Below, piece by piece: positions 24,223-31,248 of a stretch of DNA of 34,942 bases; position 1 is the first letter of the stretch, and the number at the start of each line of letters is the position of its first letter. The notes beneath the pieces were generated by a model. It saw nothing but the letters and a program-made list of their open reading frames with translations, had not been told where the DNA came from and made no database searches. Made by a program: the position numbers and the translations under genes. The stretch is taken from positions 1-34,942 of the forward strand of contig JANQSL010000111.1 in the NCBI GenBank assembly GCA_028284075.1, written 5' to 3'. The DNA comes from Candidatus Sumerlaeia bacterium (GTDB taxonomy: Bacteria > Sumerlaeota > Sumerlaeia > SLMS01 > JAHLLQ01).

Positions 24223-25731
24223 ATGTATCAACGAATCAGGACGTTTGCGCTGGCAGCGGCTGCTGCCGTTTCTCTGGCGTTTCTTCCGGCAACGGTTAAC
24301 GCCGTGCCCCTGGAAATGACTTACCAGGCCCAGCTCGTGGGTTCGGTCAGCAATTCGCCCATCAATTCCAACAATGTGGATGTGGCGATTCGTCTTTACG
24401 ACGGTGCGGGTCTGGGGGCCACGCTGCTGGACACCCAGATTTTCAGCGGTCTCGATCTTTCCTCCACCAATGGCTTCGTGAACCTGGTGCTCGACATGAC
24501 CAGTGTTTCCCTCGCGGGCGATCTCTATGTTGAAGTGGTGGTCGATGATCTCAACGATGCTTCTCCGGCGGAAACCCTCAGTCCGCGCCAGAAGATCACA
24601 AGCGTTGCCTTTGCTCTGGATTCGGGAACGCTGGAGGGTGACAGCCTTACGGATGTTCAGACGTACGCGGACGGCGTGGCGGCAACGGCACAGACAAACG
24701 CTCAGACGTATGCTGACGGTGTTGCCGCGACGGCCCAGGCCAACGCCATTTCTTCCGCGCAGACCTATGCCGATGGCGTTGCCTCGACGGCTGAAACGAA
24801 CGCCATCAGTGCCGCTCAGCTCTATACCGACACGGCGTTTGCAAACTTCAACCGTATCGTTGTTGTGAATCCGGATATCACTCAAAGCGGTACGCCGGAC
24901 GGCAGTTTCACCGATCCCTTCGACAACATTGCCGATGCCTACGCGTTTGCAAAGACTCTTCCGAGTGCGGGCAGTTTCTTTGACCGTATCGCCGTTCTTT
25001 TGATGCCTGGGCGCCACGATATCGGTGCAACGACGGTCACGCTGGATACGACCGGCATCGATCTGGTGGGAATGATCGAGAACACACCCTCAGTGGAGGG
25101 CACGGCTGATCCACTCATTGAAATCACGGCAGGCACGTCCGGAGCCTCCATTCGCGACCTTGCTCTGAATGCCGACAGCGGGAGCACAAATCGTTGTCTT
25201 CTCGTCAGCAGTGGCGGCCGACTCAAGAATGTGCAATTCCGGCGCATGGGGGCGAGTGCGGCAACCGCCGGCACTTTGCTGGAAGCCGGAGTTTCCACGG
25301 CTCTGAGCGTTCGGACGTTCGAGGTTTACGGGGATGTTCTTGTAACAAGCTATGGCCCGGGTAACACGACCTTTAACGACGGGTTTATTCTTGGCGATCT
25401 CACGTCGACGGGAACAAGCGCCGGGACGGAGCTTCTCGCGCTGGTTAACATGAGCGCGGTCGGCGATATTGACTTCAATCCCGCCGGGGCAGGTGTCGGT
25501 GTTGGTATTTTTGCGATCACCAATCTTCTGACTGCCGGAACACCGACTATTTCAGGGGCGGAAACCGTTGTACAGTTCGGGAACGTGAATTTTGCCGGAG
25601 CCGCGATCGCGGATCCACTGGCGGGTTCGGCGATTATCAATTCCATTGCCGATATCACCGGATGGACAGGTGTTCTCGCGGCGTCCCCGGGCAATGTTCC
25701 CACAGCCTACGTGGCGTTTGCGACGAAGTAA
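24223..25731 (+). CDS. Secreted repeat protein with beta-helix-like C-terminal region
   Basis: A 502-residue exported protein with a signal peptide (about 1-28, ending VNA). Residues about 30-140 form a beta domain (PLEMTYQAQLVGSV ... RQKITSVAFALDSGTL) like those at the start of many tail-fibre or surface proteins. Residues about 146-205 hold three and a half copies of a helix repeat QTYADGVAATAQ, in units of 15, 19 and 19 residues, probably a trimeric coiled coil. The rest (about 210-500) is strand-rich with DGSFTDPFDNIADAYAFA and IRDLALNADSGS, typical of a pectate-lyase-like beta-helix. The ATG has GGAGG five bases upstream. A surface fibre or adhesin is a reasonable guess. Unlike its neighbours it lacks the W-x-x-Y tail and ends in VAFATK; the small gene next to it carries the tail instead. 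Confidence 0.85.
   Translation: MYQRIRTFALAAAAAVSLAFLPATVNAVPLEMTYQAQLVGSVSNSPINSNNVDVAIRLYDGAGLGATLLDTQIFSGLDLSSTNGFVNLVLDMTSVSLAGDLYVEVVVDDLNDASPAETLSPRQKITSVAFALDSGTLEGDSLTDVQTYADGVAATAQTNAQTYADGVAATAQANAISSAQTYADGVASTAETNAISAAQLYTDTAFANFNRIVVVNPDITQSGTPDGSFTDPFDNIADAYAFAKTLPSAGSFFDRIAVLLMPGRHDIGATTVTLDTTGIDLVGMIENTPSVEGTADPLIEITAGTSGASIRDLALNADSGSTNRCLLVSSGGRLKNVQFRRMGASAATAGTLLEAGVSTALSVRTFEVYGDVLVTSYGPGNTTFNDGFILGDLTSTGTSAGTELLALVNMSAVGDIDFNPAGAGVGVGIFAITNLLTAGTPTISGAETVVQFGNVNFAGAAIADPLAGSAIINSIADITGWTGVLAASPGNVPTAYVAFATK
24658..24816 (+). repeat. In-frame tandem repeats (45, 57 and 57 bases)
   Basis: Three coding units start at 24658, 24703 and 24760, each beginning with CAGAC and encoding QTYADGVA. 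Third codon positions differ between copies (for example GTG, GTT, GTT; GCG, GCT, GCC), so the repeat is old and kept at protein level. A fourth partial copy (QLYTDTAF) follows. Confidence 0.85.
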
Positions 25732-25746
25732 CAGGAGATCTGAGCA

Positions 25747-26001
25747 ATGAGACGTATCAAGAGACGTTTGCCTCGAGGTATCATGACTGCCGCACTTCTG
25801 GCCGGACTGGGCGGTATCGCCACCGCTCTGACGTTTATCTCCAGCACCCGCTTCGAAACGGGTAATGCTGTCATTCCATCGTCCGGAGGGTCTCCCGCGT
25901 CCACGCAGTATCGGGCTGACGGATCGCGGACCGGAGTGACAATACCCCGCCTGGTTGTGAGTCAGCCAGGCAGTGATGTCAGAAACTGGGAAGAATATTA
26001 G
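25747..26001 (+). CDS. Small exported or membrane-anchored protein with C-terminal NWEEY tail
   Basis: An 84-residue protein. A very basic N-terminus (MRRIKRRLPR) precedes a hydrophobic segment (about 12-31, IMTAALLAGLGGIATALTFI), then a short Ser/Gly/Pro/Thr-rich stretch and the end SDVRNWEEY. The tail matches the form seen in the larger exported proteins; SDV before it is also shared with the protein encoded at 8305-9285. AGGAG lies nine bases upstream of the ATG and the gene starts 15 bases after the repeat protein, so they share a transcript that ends at a strong terminator. The family is unknown. It could be a minimal tagged partner or anchor for the repeat protein. Confidence 0.8.
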   Translation: MRRIKRRLPRGIMTAALLAGLGGIATALTFISSTRFETGNAVIPSSGGSPASTQYRADGSRTGVTIPRLVVSQPGSDVRNWEEY

Positions 26002-26030
26002 CGGGGAATCGCCTGTCACTGCTGGTCTTG

Positions 26031-26061
26031 CGCCGGGGTTTCAACGAACCCCGGCGTTTTT
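26031..26061 (+). terminator. Strong intrinsic terminator
   Basis: An 11-bp stem CGCCGGGGTTT / GAACCCCGGCG (one T-G wobble) with a CAAC loop, followed by TTTTT. It closes the transcript of the repeat protein and the small tailed protein. Confidence 0.9.
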
Positions 26062-26431
26062 GATGTAACAAAACGAGTTGCCATGTCGTTATGCTTACAA
26101 AGGCCGCCAGACAGGGTGTTGCTGTCTGGCAGGGATAACTCTCATGCCCCCTTCGAGAGTTGCCGATCCGGCATCGTCGTTTCACCACGAATCGTTCATG
26201 GCTTCTCTGGCCATGGCGCTGGCACAAACTCCGGAGGATGCTGTGGGGCCGCGATGGTCGCCTTTTTGATCTTGACGGTGTTAGTCCCCCCTCCGCTTTC
26301 TAGCTCAAACTCGGACCCGGCAAGCAGGTTCTGAATTCGCCGTTTGTCGAAACCAATAGTCCGCGTGATCGGCTGTTCCCGCTCCCGTTCCCGTTGCCAC
26401 CGCTCATTCCCGCTCCCGGAAGCCGCTCCTC
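26062..26431 (+). other. 370-base leader/intergenic stretch before mreB
   Basis: No convincing gene. It contains a perfect 9-bp hairpin GCCAGACAG / CTGTCTGGC (26106-26130, loop GGTGTTG) and, close to mreB, a C-rich tract with a repeated TTCCCGCTCCCG (26376-26387 and 26407-26418). Read on the minus strand the tract has five GGG runs. No clear promoter pair could be assigned, although the mreB promoter should lie here. Confidence 0.55.
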
Positions 26432-27481
26432 ATGTTCTCACTCCAGCAGTTTGTAGACGTCTTCACACTCGACATTGGAATCGATCTCGGCACTGCCAAT
26501 TCCCTCGTCTATGTCAAGGGCGAGGGAATCGTTCTTCGTGAACCTTCCGTTGTGGCGGTCGACACCAACACCGGCAAGGTTCAGGCGGTTGGCATCGAGG
26601 CGAAGAGAATGCTCGGCCGCACGCCGGGTAACATCACCGCAGTACGGCCCATGAAAGACGGCGTGATCGCCGACTTCGACATTACTCAGGAAATGCTCAA
26701 TTACTTCATTCGCCGGGTCATCCAGGGCCGGGGGTACAAGTATGTCACCCGGCCTCGTGTTGTGGTCAGTGTTCCGAGCGGCATTACGGAAGTGGAGCGC
26801 CGCGCGGTGCGCGAAAGCGCCACTCTTGCGGGTGCCCGCAGTGTTTACCTCATCGAGGAGCCAATGGCGGCGGCTATCGGAGCGAGGATGCCGGTGGATG
26901 AGCCAATCGGCAGTATGATCATCGATATCGGCGGCGGCACGACGGAAGTGGCGGTCATTTCTCTCGGCGGTATTGTGATCGCGAAGTCGGTTCGTTGTGC
27001 CGGCGATGCCATGGATGAGGCGATCGCTCAGCATGTGAAGCGGAAGTACAACATGATGATCGGCCCGCGGACGGCGGAAGACATCAAGATCAACATCGGC
27101 AGCGCGGTTCCGCAGGACGACGAGCTGATCATGGAAACTCGTGGCCGCGATCTGATGGGAGGCCTGCCCCGCACCATTGAGGTCCACAGCCAGGAGGTGC
27201 GCGAGGCGCTGGAGGAACCCATTTCGCAAATTGTCAATGCGGTGCGAATGACGCTGGAACGAACGCCTCCGGAGCTTGCCGGAGACATTGTTGAGCGAGG
27301 AATTTGCATGGCGGGCGGCAGCAGCCAGCTTCGAGGTCTTGCGGAGTTGATCAGCCAGGAGACTGGCGTTCCCGTTTACATGTCTAAGAATCCCGAAACC
27401 GCCATCGTCGAAGGCACGGGTCATACACTCGACAGTCTGGAAGTGATGACTCGCCTGGATGCGACGCCCGCAGGGAACTAG
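26432..27481 (+). CDS. mreB: Rod-shape-determining protein MreB
   Basis: A 349-residue bacterial actin that forms membrane-bound filaments directing side-wall peptidoglycan synthesis. It has the phosphate-1 motif [13 protein letters not shown] (about 16-28), [15 protein letters not shown], the phosphate-2 block [17 protein letters not shown] and the adenosine site [14 protein letters not shown]. The hydrophobic N-terminus [11 protein letters not shown] is the usual membrane anchor. Full length. The ATG has no clear ribosome binding site at normal distance. mreC, mreD, PBP2 and rodA, which often follow, are not here; the next gene encodes a PilZ protein. Confidence 0.97.
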   Translation: MFSLQQFVDVFTLDIGIDLGTANSLVYVKGEGIVLREPSVVAVDTNTGKVQAVGIEAKRMLGRTPGNITAVRPMKDGVIADFDITQEMLNYFIRRVIQGRGYKYVTRPRVVVSVPSGITEVERRAVRESATLAGARSVYLIEEPMAAAIGARMPVDEPIGSMIIDIGGGTTEVAVISLGGIVIAKSVRCAGDAMDEAIAQHVKRKYNMMIGPRTAEDIKINIGSAVPQDDELIMETRGRDLMGGLPRTIEVHSQEVREALEEPISQIVNAVRMTLERTPPELAGDIVERGICMAGGSSQLRGLAELISQETGVPVYMSKNPETAIVEGTGHTLDSLEVMTRLDATPAGN

Positions 27482-27495
27482 TCGCGCAACCGGTT

Positions 27496-27534
27496 CCTTC
27501 TTCGGTTCCCGCTCCTGGCGTGGCGGGAAGAAGG
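27496..27534 (+). terminator. Bulged stem-loop after mreB
   Basis: TCCCGC pairs with GCGGGA and CCTTCT with AGAAGG, with a 5-base bulge on the left arm (left 27496-27512, right 27523-27534). It starts 15 bases after the mreB stop. No T-run follows, so it is only a possible terminator. Confidence 0.4.
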
Positions 27535-27556
27535 CGTCCCCACACCCGATGATGTT

Positions 27557-27585
27557 TTCCTGAAATTCTCCATTTGGTTTATGAT
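27557..27585 (+). promoter_or_regulatory. Candidate promoter of the PilZ gene
   Basis: A good -10 box TATGAT (27580-27585) lies in an AT-rich patch, 17 bases after a weak -35 (TTCCTG-like, about 27557-27562). It is 112 bases before the start codon at 27697. Tentative. Confidence 0.3.
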
Positions 27586-27696
27586 ATTTGGCCTCGTTAT
27601 CAGAAAGATTCGATTGCACAACGTGGAAAGGTGAACCAACATAACAAGTCCGGCAAGGGCAGGTCGTGTTACCCCAAAGAGTTGAAGGTTACGAGC

Positions 27697-28566
27697 ATGA
27701 CTCAGGAGTTACGTCGAGAAGAGCGTCATTCATGCGCGTTGCCAGGTCTGCTGAAACTCATGCGGCCCGAGGATACGTTTACTCCTCTGCGGTTACCGGT
27801 CCTTATTCTCGATATCAGTCCTATCGGTGCATTGATTCGCCTTCACCCCACGGCTCTGAAGATGCCGCTGGAGGAGGTCCGACAGCGTGGCTTTTCTCTC
27901 AAGGTTGCGAATGCAAGTCTGCCGGCGGTGCGCGGGACAGTTGCATGGTCTCACAGGACGGACGATCTTTGTCTGATTGGTCTGGAGTTCAGCAAGGAAT
28001 GCCCGGAAGTACGCACTCTGGCGGAACGCGGCGCCATCGGCAAAGAGGAAAGCAGTGTTGGCATTCCCTCCGTCCCTTTGCTTTATCCCTACAAGACATA
28101 CTGCGAAGAGCCGTTATTGCGCGTTGAAGGTGAGGCGTACCGGGCGACGGAAATTGTTATCCGAAACGACGACGGCAAGGAGTTGGTTGTTCCGGTGGAA
28201 AACGCGTTCTTCCGCTGCGAGCTTCCACTCGTTCAGAACTCCGAGAATCGGTTTTTTCTCTGTGCGGCCAATCATGTGGCCCGGTCTCCGGACGTGGAAA
28301 TCAGTGTCATCTGTGCACCGGACGCCGTTCGAAACGCCTACGTGCCGCGTGCATCCTATCGGGTTGTCCGTACTCCGGGAGAGGGAGCACCCAGCCTGCA
28401 GCTCTCGTTTAACGGTTCGCCGGAAGGTGCGCGGGAGCTTTTGCAGATCATCACGGAGCTGACAAAAGGTGCAGATCAGTCAAAGCTCGAAGTCAGGCTG
28501 ACAACAAATCGCGAGTTCGAGGCCGTTCGCCTGAAGAACCTCGCCCGCAAGCTTCAGAACCTCTAG
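27697..28566 (+). CDS. PilZ-domain protein (putative c-di-GMP receptor)
   Basis: A 289-residue soluble protein. Residues 1-110 form a PilZ domain: the arginine motif LRREER (5-10) and DISPIG (39-44), the two ligand-binding pieces for cyclic di-GMP, then VRGTVAWSH and LIGLEF at the end. The remaining ~170 residues are an unrecognised alpha/beta region that may be a second, degenerate PilZ-like or Ig-like unit followed by a helical tail (LKNLARKLQNL). I chose the ATG at 27697 because GAAGG lies about eight bases before it and the RxxxR motif begins right after; longer starts add 41 atypical residues. The effector partner is unknown. Confidence 0.85.
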   Translation: MTQELRREERHSCALPGLLKLMRPEDTFTPLRLPVLILDISPIGALIRLHPTALKMPLEEVRQRGFSLKVANASLPAVRGTVAWSHRTDDLCLIGLEFSKECPEVRTLAERGAIGKEESSVGIPSVPLLYPYKTYCEEPLLRVEGEAYRATEIVIRNDDGKELVVPVENAFFRCELPLVQNSENRFFLCAANHVARSPDVEISVICAPDAVRNAYVPRASYRVVRTPGEGAPSLQLSFNGSPEGARELLQIITELTKGADQSKLEVRLTTNREFEAVRLKNLARKLQNL

Positions 28567-28636
28567 CCTCTTTTCTCGGCAAGCAGCAGTGAGTGTCCCG
28601 TCCCGCGCGGGCAAATCTCTTTATGGAGAGAAGGCG

Positions 28637-29062
28637 ATGACGGTTCAGGTTCGCAGCACGCGTATTTCAAGACAAACCCGCGGACACACCGACATTCTCG
28701 ATATCACGGGAGATGTGAAGGAGAGGCTTGGCGAGAGCGGGTTTCGTGATGGTACCGTTACTCTGTTTGTTCCGGGGGCAACTGCGGGAGTATCCACGAT
28801 CGAGTTTGAACCCGGACTATTGAAGGATCTGCCGGCGATGTTCGACCGGTTTGCACCATACGAGCGCGACTACGAACACCACAAGACATGGGGAGACCGG
28901 AACGGTGCGTCGCACCTGCGGGCACCGTTAATCGGACCGTCACTCGTGGTGCCGTTCATTGAGGGAGAGCTGACACTCGGGACGTGGCAGCAGATAGTAT
29001 TGTTCGACTTCGACGACCACCCGCGGCATCGCGAAGTCGTTTGCCAGATCATGGGAATCTGA
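28637..29062 (+). CDS. yjbQ: YjbQ family protein (UPF0047)
   Basis: A 141-residue cytoplasmic protein of the widespread YjbQ/UPF0047 family, some members of which have weak thiamine-phosphate synthase activity; the true role is unsettled. Family features are VTLFVPGATAGVSTIEFEPG, the HHKTWGDRNGASHLRA block (the pattern DxNGxSHLR is near-invariant) and GELTLGTWQQIVLFDFD followed by PRHREV. The ATG at 28637 has GGAGAGAAGG upstream. It ends only 10 bases from the convergent nsrR stop. Confidence 0.95.
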   Translation: MTVQVRSTRISRQTRGHTDILDITGDVKERLGESGFRDGTVTLFVPGATAGVSTIEFEPGLLKDLPAMFDRFAPYERDYEHHKTWGDRNGASHLRAPLIGPSLVVPFIEGELTLGTWQQIVLFDFDDHPRHREVVCQIMGI

Positions 29063-29072
29063 TCGAGCGGTT

Positions 29073-29525
29073 CTAGTTGTTGTTTGCGATGCCCAGCGTT
29101 GACCGATACTTGCTGACGGAGCCGGGGTTGCCGATTACATCCGCAAGAGTCTTGCGGTCCAGTACGGCAAGGAATGCCCGCTCCGCATCGCGGAAAATGC
29201 TCGTCGTCCCGCAGGCCGGAGCGATCCGGCACTTGTTCGTTTTCAGATCGAAGCATTCCACAATGTTGAAATCCGGTTCAGTGGCACGAATGATGTCGCC
29301 GATTCGGATTGATTTGGGTTCCCGTGCAAGCCGGAATCCACCGCTGCGGCCTCGACGAATGTCGAGAAACCCCGTATGTCCAAGGCGGTTGACAACCTTG
29401 GCGAGGTGATTCGCCGAAACTCCAAGCGATTCACTGATCTGGCGAGTGGAAACGAGTTTTTCTGAGGTGACTGCGGCGAAGATCAGAACCCGCAGCGCAT
29501 AGTCTGAATGTAGCGTGAGGCGCAT
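29073..29525 (-). CDS. nsrR: Rrf2-family nitric-oxide sensor, NsrR type
   Basis: A 150-residue transcription factor of the Rrf2 family. The N-terminus MRLTLHSDYALRVLIF and the helix-turn-helix TRQISESLGVSANHLAKVVNRL are typical of NsrR. The iron-sulfur ligands are all present: Asp8 and Cys91, Cys99 and Cys105, with the Cys spacing (+8, +6) of Bacillus subtilis NsrR; Asp8 is the fourth ligand in Streptomyces NsrR. Such proteins bind a [4Fe-4S] cluster that nitric oxide destroys, lifting repression. No NO-detoxifying gene is adjacent. It is divergent from the GAF-PP2C phosphatase across 212 bases; I found no clear NsrR palindrome there. Confidence 0.92.
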   Translation of the reverse strand: MRLTLHSDYALRVLIFAAVTSEKLVSTRQISESLGVSANHLAKVVNRLGHTGFLDIRRGRSGGFRLAREPKSIRIGDIIRATEPDFNIVECFDLKTNKCRIAPACGTTSIFRDAERAFLAVLDRKTLADVIGNPGSVSKYRSTLGIANNN

Positions 29526-29737
29526 CTGCGTCCCCTTTTTGGGCCATCCCGGAATTATGCCTACTCACGCCTCTCAATGACAAGTGTGCACACCGGATCG
29601 GCCGAGGAAAGGAAAATCTGCCCCCTCAAAACTGAATTATTGGATGGTTAACGGTTCGTTTAGCTTGCCAGCCACGGGACTACGTCACTTACTCCTTTGA
29701 GAGGGATGCGCGAGAAGAAATCGCGCTGATACGCTGC

Positions 29738-31171
29738 ATGGCAAAGCGAACCACAGAATCAATGCAACTACCGGAATCCGTTTCGGGAACGGTTGTGGAA
29801 GGTTCGGATCGCAGCAAAGCTCAGGAACTGGGCCGGATTCTTGTCGAACTGGGTCAGGAGCTCAGCTCCGTCGCCACGCCGCAGGAGGCCGCCCGCCTCA
29901 TTCTCGATGCCGCCGACGAACTCCTTGGCTGGGACGCTTCCGCCGTCGATTTGCTGGACGGTGACGAGGGCTATTCTCTGGTCAGCGTGGACACGGTCAG
30001 AGGAGAACGAAAAGAGTTCACTCGCGTGTACGGCAAGATCCGCCCTGACTCGATGTTCCGCAAGGTGCTGGATGAAGGCGCGAGAATCATTTTGCGCAAA
30101 CCCGCGGACACCGATACCAAGGGAAACCTCCGTTCCTTTGGCGATGAGTCTCATCCATCCGCCGCGCTGTTGTTTGTGCCGATTCGCAAAAACAACCGCA
30201 ATGTCGGCATGATGACGATTCAAAGTTACACGTATGACTTTTACACGGAAGAGGATCTGCGCCTTCTTCAGGTGCTTGCGGATTACTGCAGCGGATGTCT
30301 GAGCCGCGCCTTTGCCGAAGTGCGTTTGCGGGAAGCCGAAGAGAAGCGACGCGAGCTTCTGAGTGATTTGCAGGAACGCGAACGCATCATGAATCATGAC
30401 CTGGCCCTTGCCCAGGAGCTTCAACAGCGGTTTCTTCCGGATGAGTTTCCCTTCGCCGACAGGCTTCGATGCGCCACGTTCTATCGCGCATGCACGCTTG
30501 TGGGAGGGGATCTTTATGACATCTTTGAGGTCAGTCCGAACCTTTGCGGATTCTACATCGCGGATGTTGCCGGGCACGGTGTTTCCGCCCCATTGATAAC
30601 CGCAATTCTCAAGGCAAACGCCGACCGTGCTCTTCGTGGTATTTTCGACGGCCGCCAGAACACGCCGGTCAATGGCGAGGAGATTGCGACTGTTATTCCC
30701 CGGTTCGTCGCACAGCTCAACAATGCGACCCGCGAGGTTGTCCATACCGGCGGTTTTATAACCTTCCAGTTCGGGATCCTGAATGTCGTGAGCGGCGAAC
30801 TGTTCCTGGTTAATGCAGGTCATAACCGTCCCGTGCACCACTGCGCGTCCGGGAATGAGGTGACCGAGATCGAAATTCCTTCCAATATCCCTTTGGGTCT
30901 GATTCCTGACTACGAATTTGAAGTGATCTCCTGCCGCCTCGATTCGGGAGACAAACTGCTGCTCTACACGGATGGCTTGACGGAGCGGCTTGACGAGAAT
31001 TCCGAGGAATTCGGAGTCGACCGGCTTCTTGAGCTTTTGCGCGAACACGGGTCGAGAGATGCCGCAGCGCTGGTCGAGAGGGTTCGATCCGCCAATGACG
31101 CCTTTGCCGCCGACTTCACTCCTGACGACGATCAGGCGATCTTTGTGATCGAGCGGCTCAACGAGAACTGA
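29738..31171 (+). CDS. GAF-domain PP2C-type protein phosphatase (RsbU/SpoIIE class)
   Basis: A 477-residue cytoplasmic protein. Residues about 35-190 form a GAF sensor domain (ASAVDLLDGDEGYSLVSVD ... LLFVPIRKNNRNVGMMTIQ). Residues about 195-232 are a charged coiled-coil helix. Residues about 235-477 form a SpoIIE/RsbU phosphatase: LVGGDLYDIF (254-263), ADVAGHGVSAPL (275-286), NAGHNRP and LLLYTDGLTE, whose Asp residues bind the metals. These enzymes dephosphorylate anti-sigma antagonists in partner-switching stress or biofilm pathways. No antagonist or anti-sigma gene is in the window. The next gene, 77 bases on, encodes a HEAT/GspE-N protein, which may belong to the same pathway. Confidence 0.92.
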   Translation: MAKRTTESMQLPESVSGTVVEGSDRSKAQELGRILVELGQELSSVATPQEAARLILDAADELLGWDASAVDLLDGDEGYSLVSVDTVRGERKEFTRVYGKIRPDSMFRKVLDEGARIILRKPADTDTKGNLRSFGDESHPSAALLFVPIRKNNRNVGMMTIQSYTYDFYTEEDLRLLQVLADYCSGCLSRAFAEVRLREAEEKRRELLSDLQERERIMNHDLALAQELQQRFLPDEFPFADRLRCATFYRACTLVGGDLYDIFEVSPNLCGFYIADVAGHGVSAPLITAILKANADRALRGIFDGRQNTPVNGEEIATVIPRFVAQLNNATREVVHTGGFITFQFGILNVVSGELFLVNAGHNRPVHHCASGNEVTEIEIPSNIPLGLIPDYEFEVISCRLDSGDKLLLYTDGLTERLDENSEEFGVDRLLELLREHGSRDAAALVERVRSANDAFAADFTPDDDQAIFVIERLNEN

Positions 31172-31248
31172 TTCACCCGCTTCCGGCTTGATCTCGGAGC
31201 CGGGGGGAGCGTTATACCGGATCGGAACTCGCAACCACGGTCCGCTCC

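Noticed and set aside
24658-24816. Possible CRISPR-like repeat array
   Set aside because: The units are in frame, adjacent without unique spacers, and encode a clear coiled-coil repeat.
26078-26334. Small open frames in the mreB leader
   Set aside because: No ribosome binding sites, no resemblance to families, Cys/Ser-rich chance translation.
26438-27619. Long open frame antisense to mreB
   Set aside because: His/Arg-rich translation, no start signal, and it exists only because of third-position GC bias in mreB.
29526-29737. Possible tRNA or small RNA (GGTTCG motif near 29654)
   Set aside because: The T-loop-like string has no matching acceptor, D or anticodon stems.
29768-31234. Long open frame (488 codons) antisense to the GAF-PP2C phosphatase
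   Set aside because: Shadow of a clear GAF-PP2C gene; the translated product is low-complexity and has no recognisable motif.
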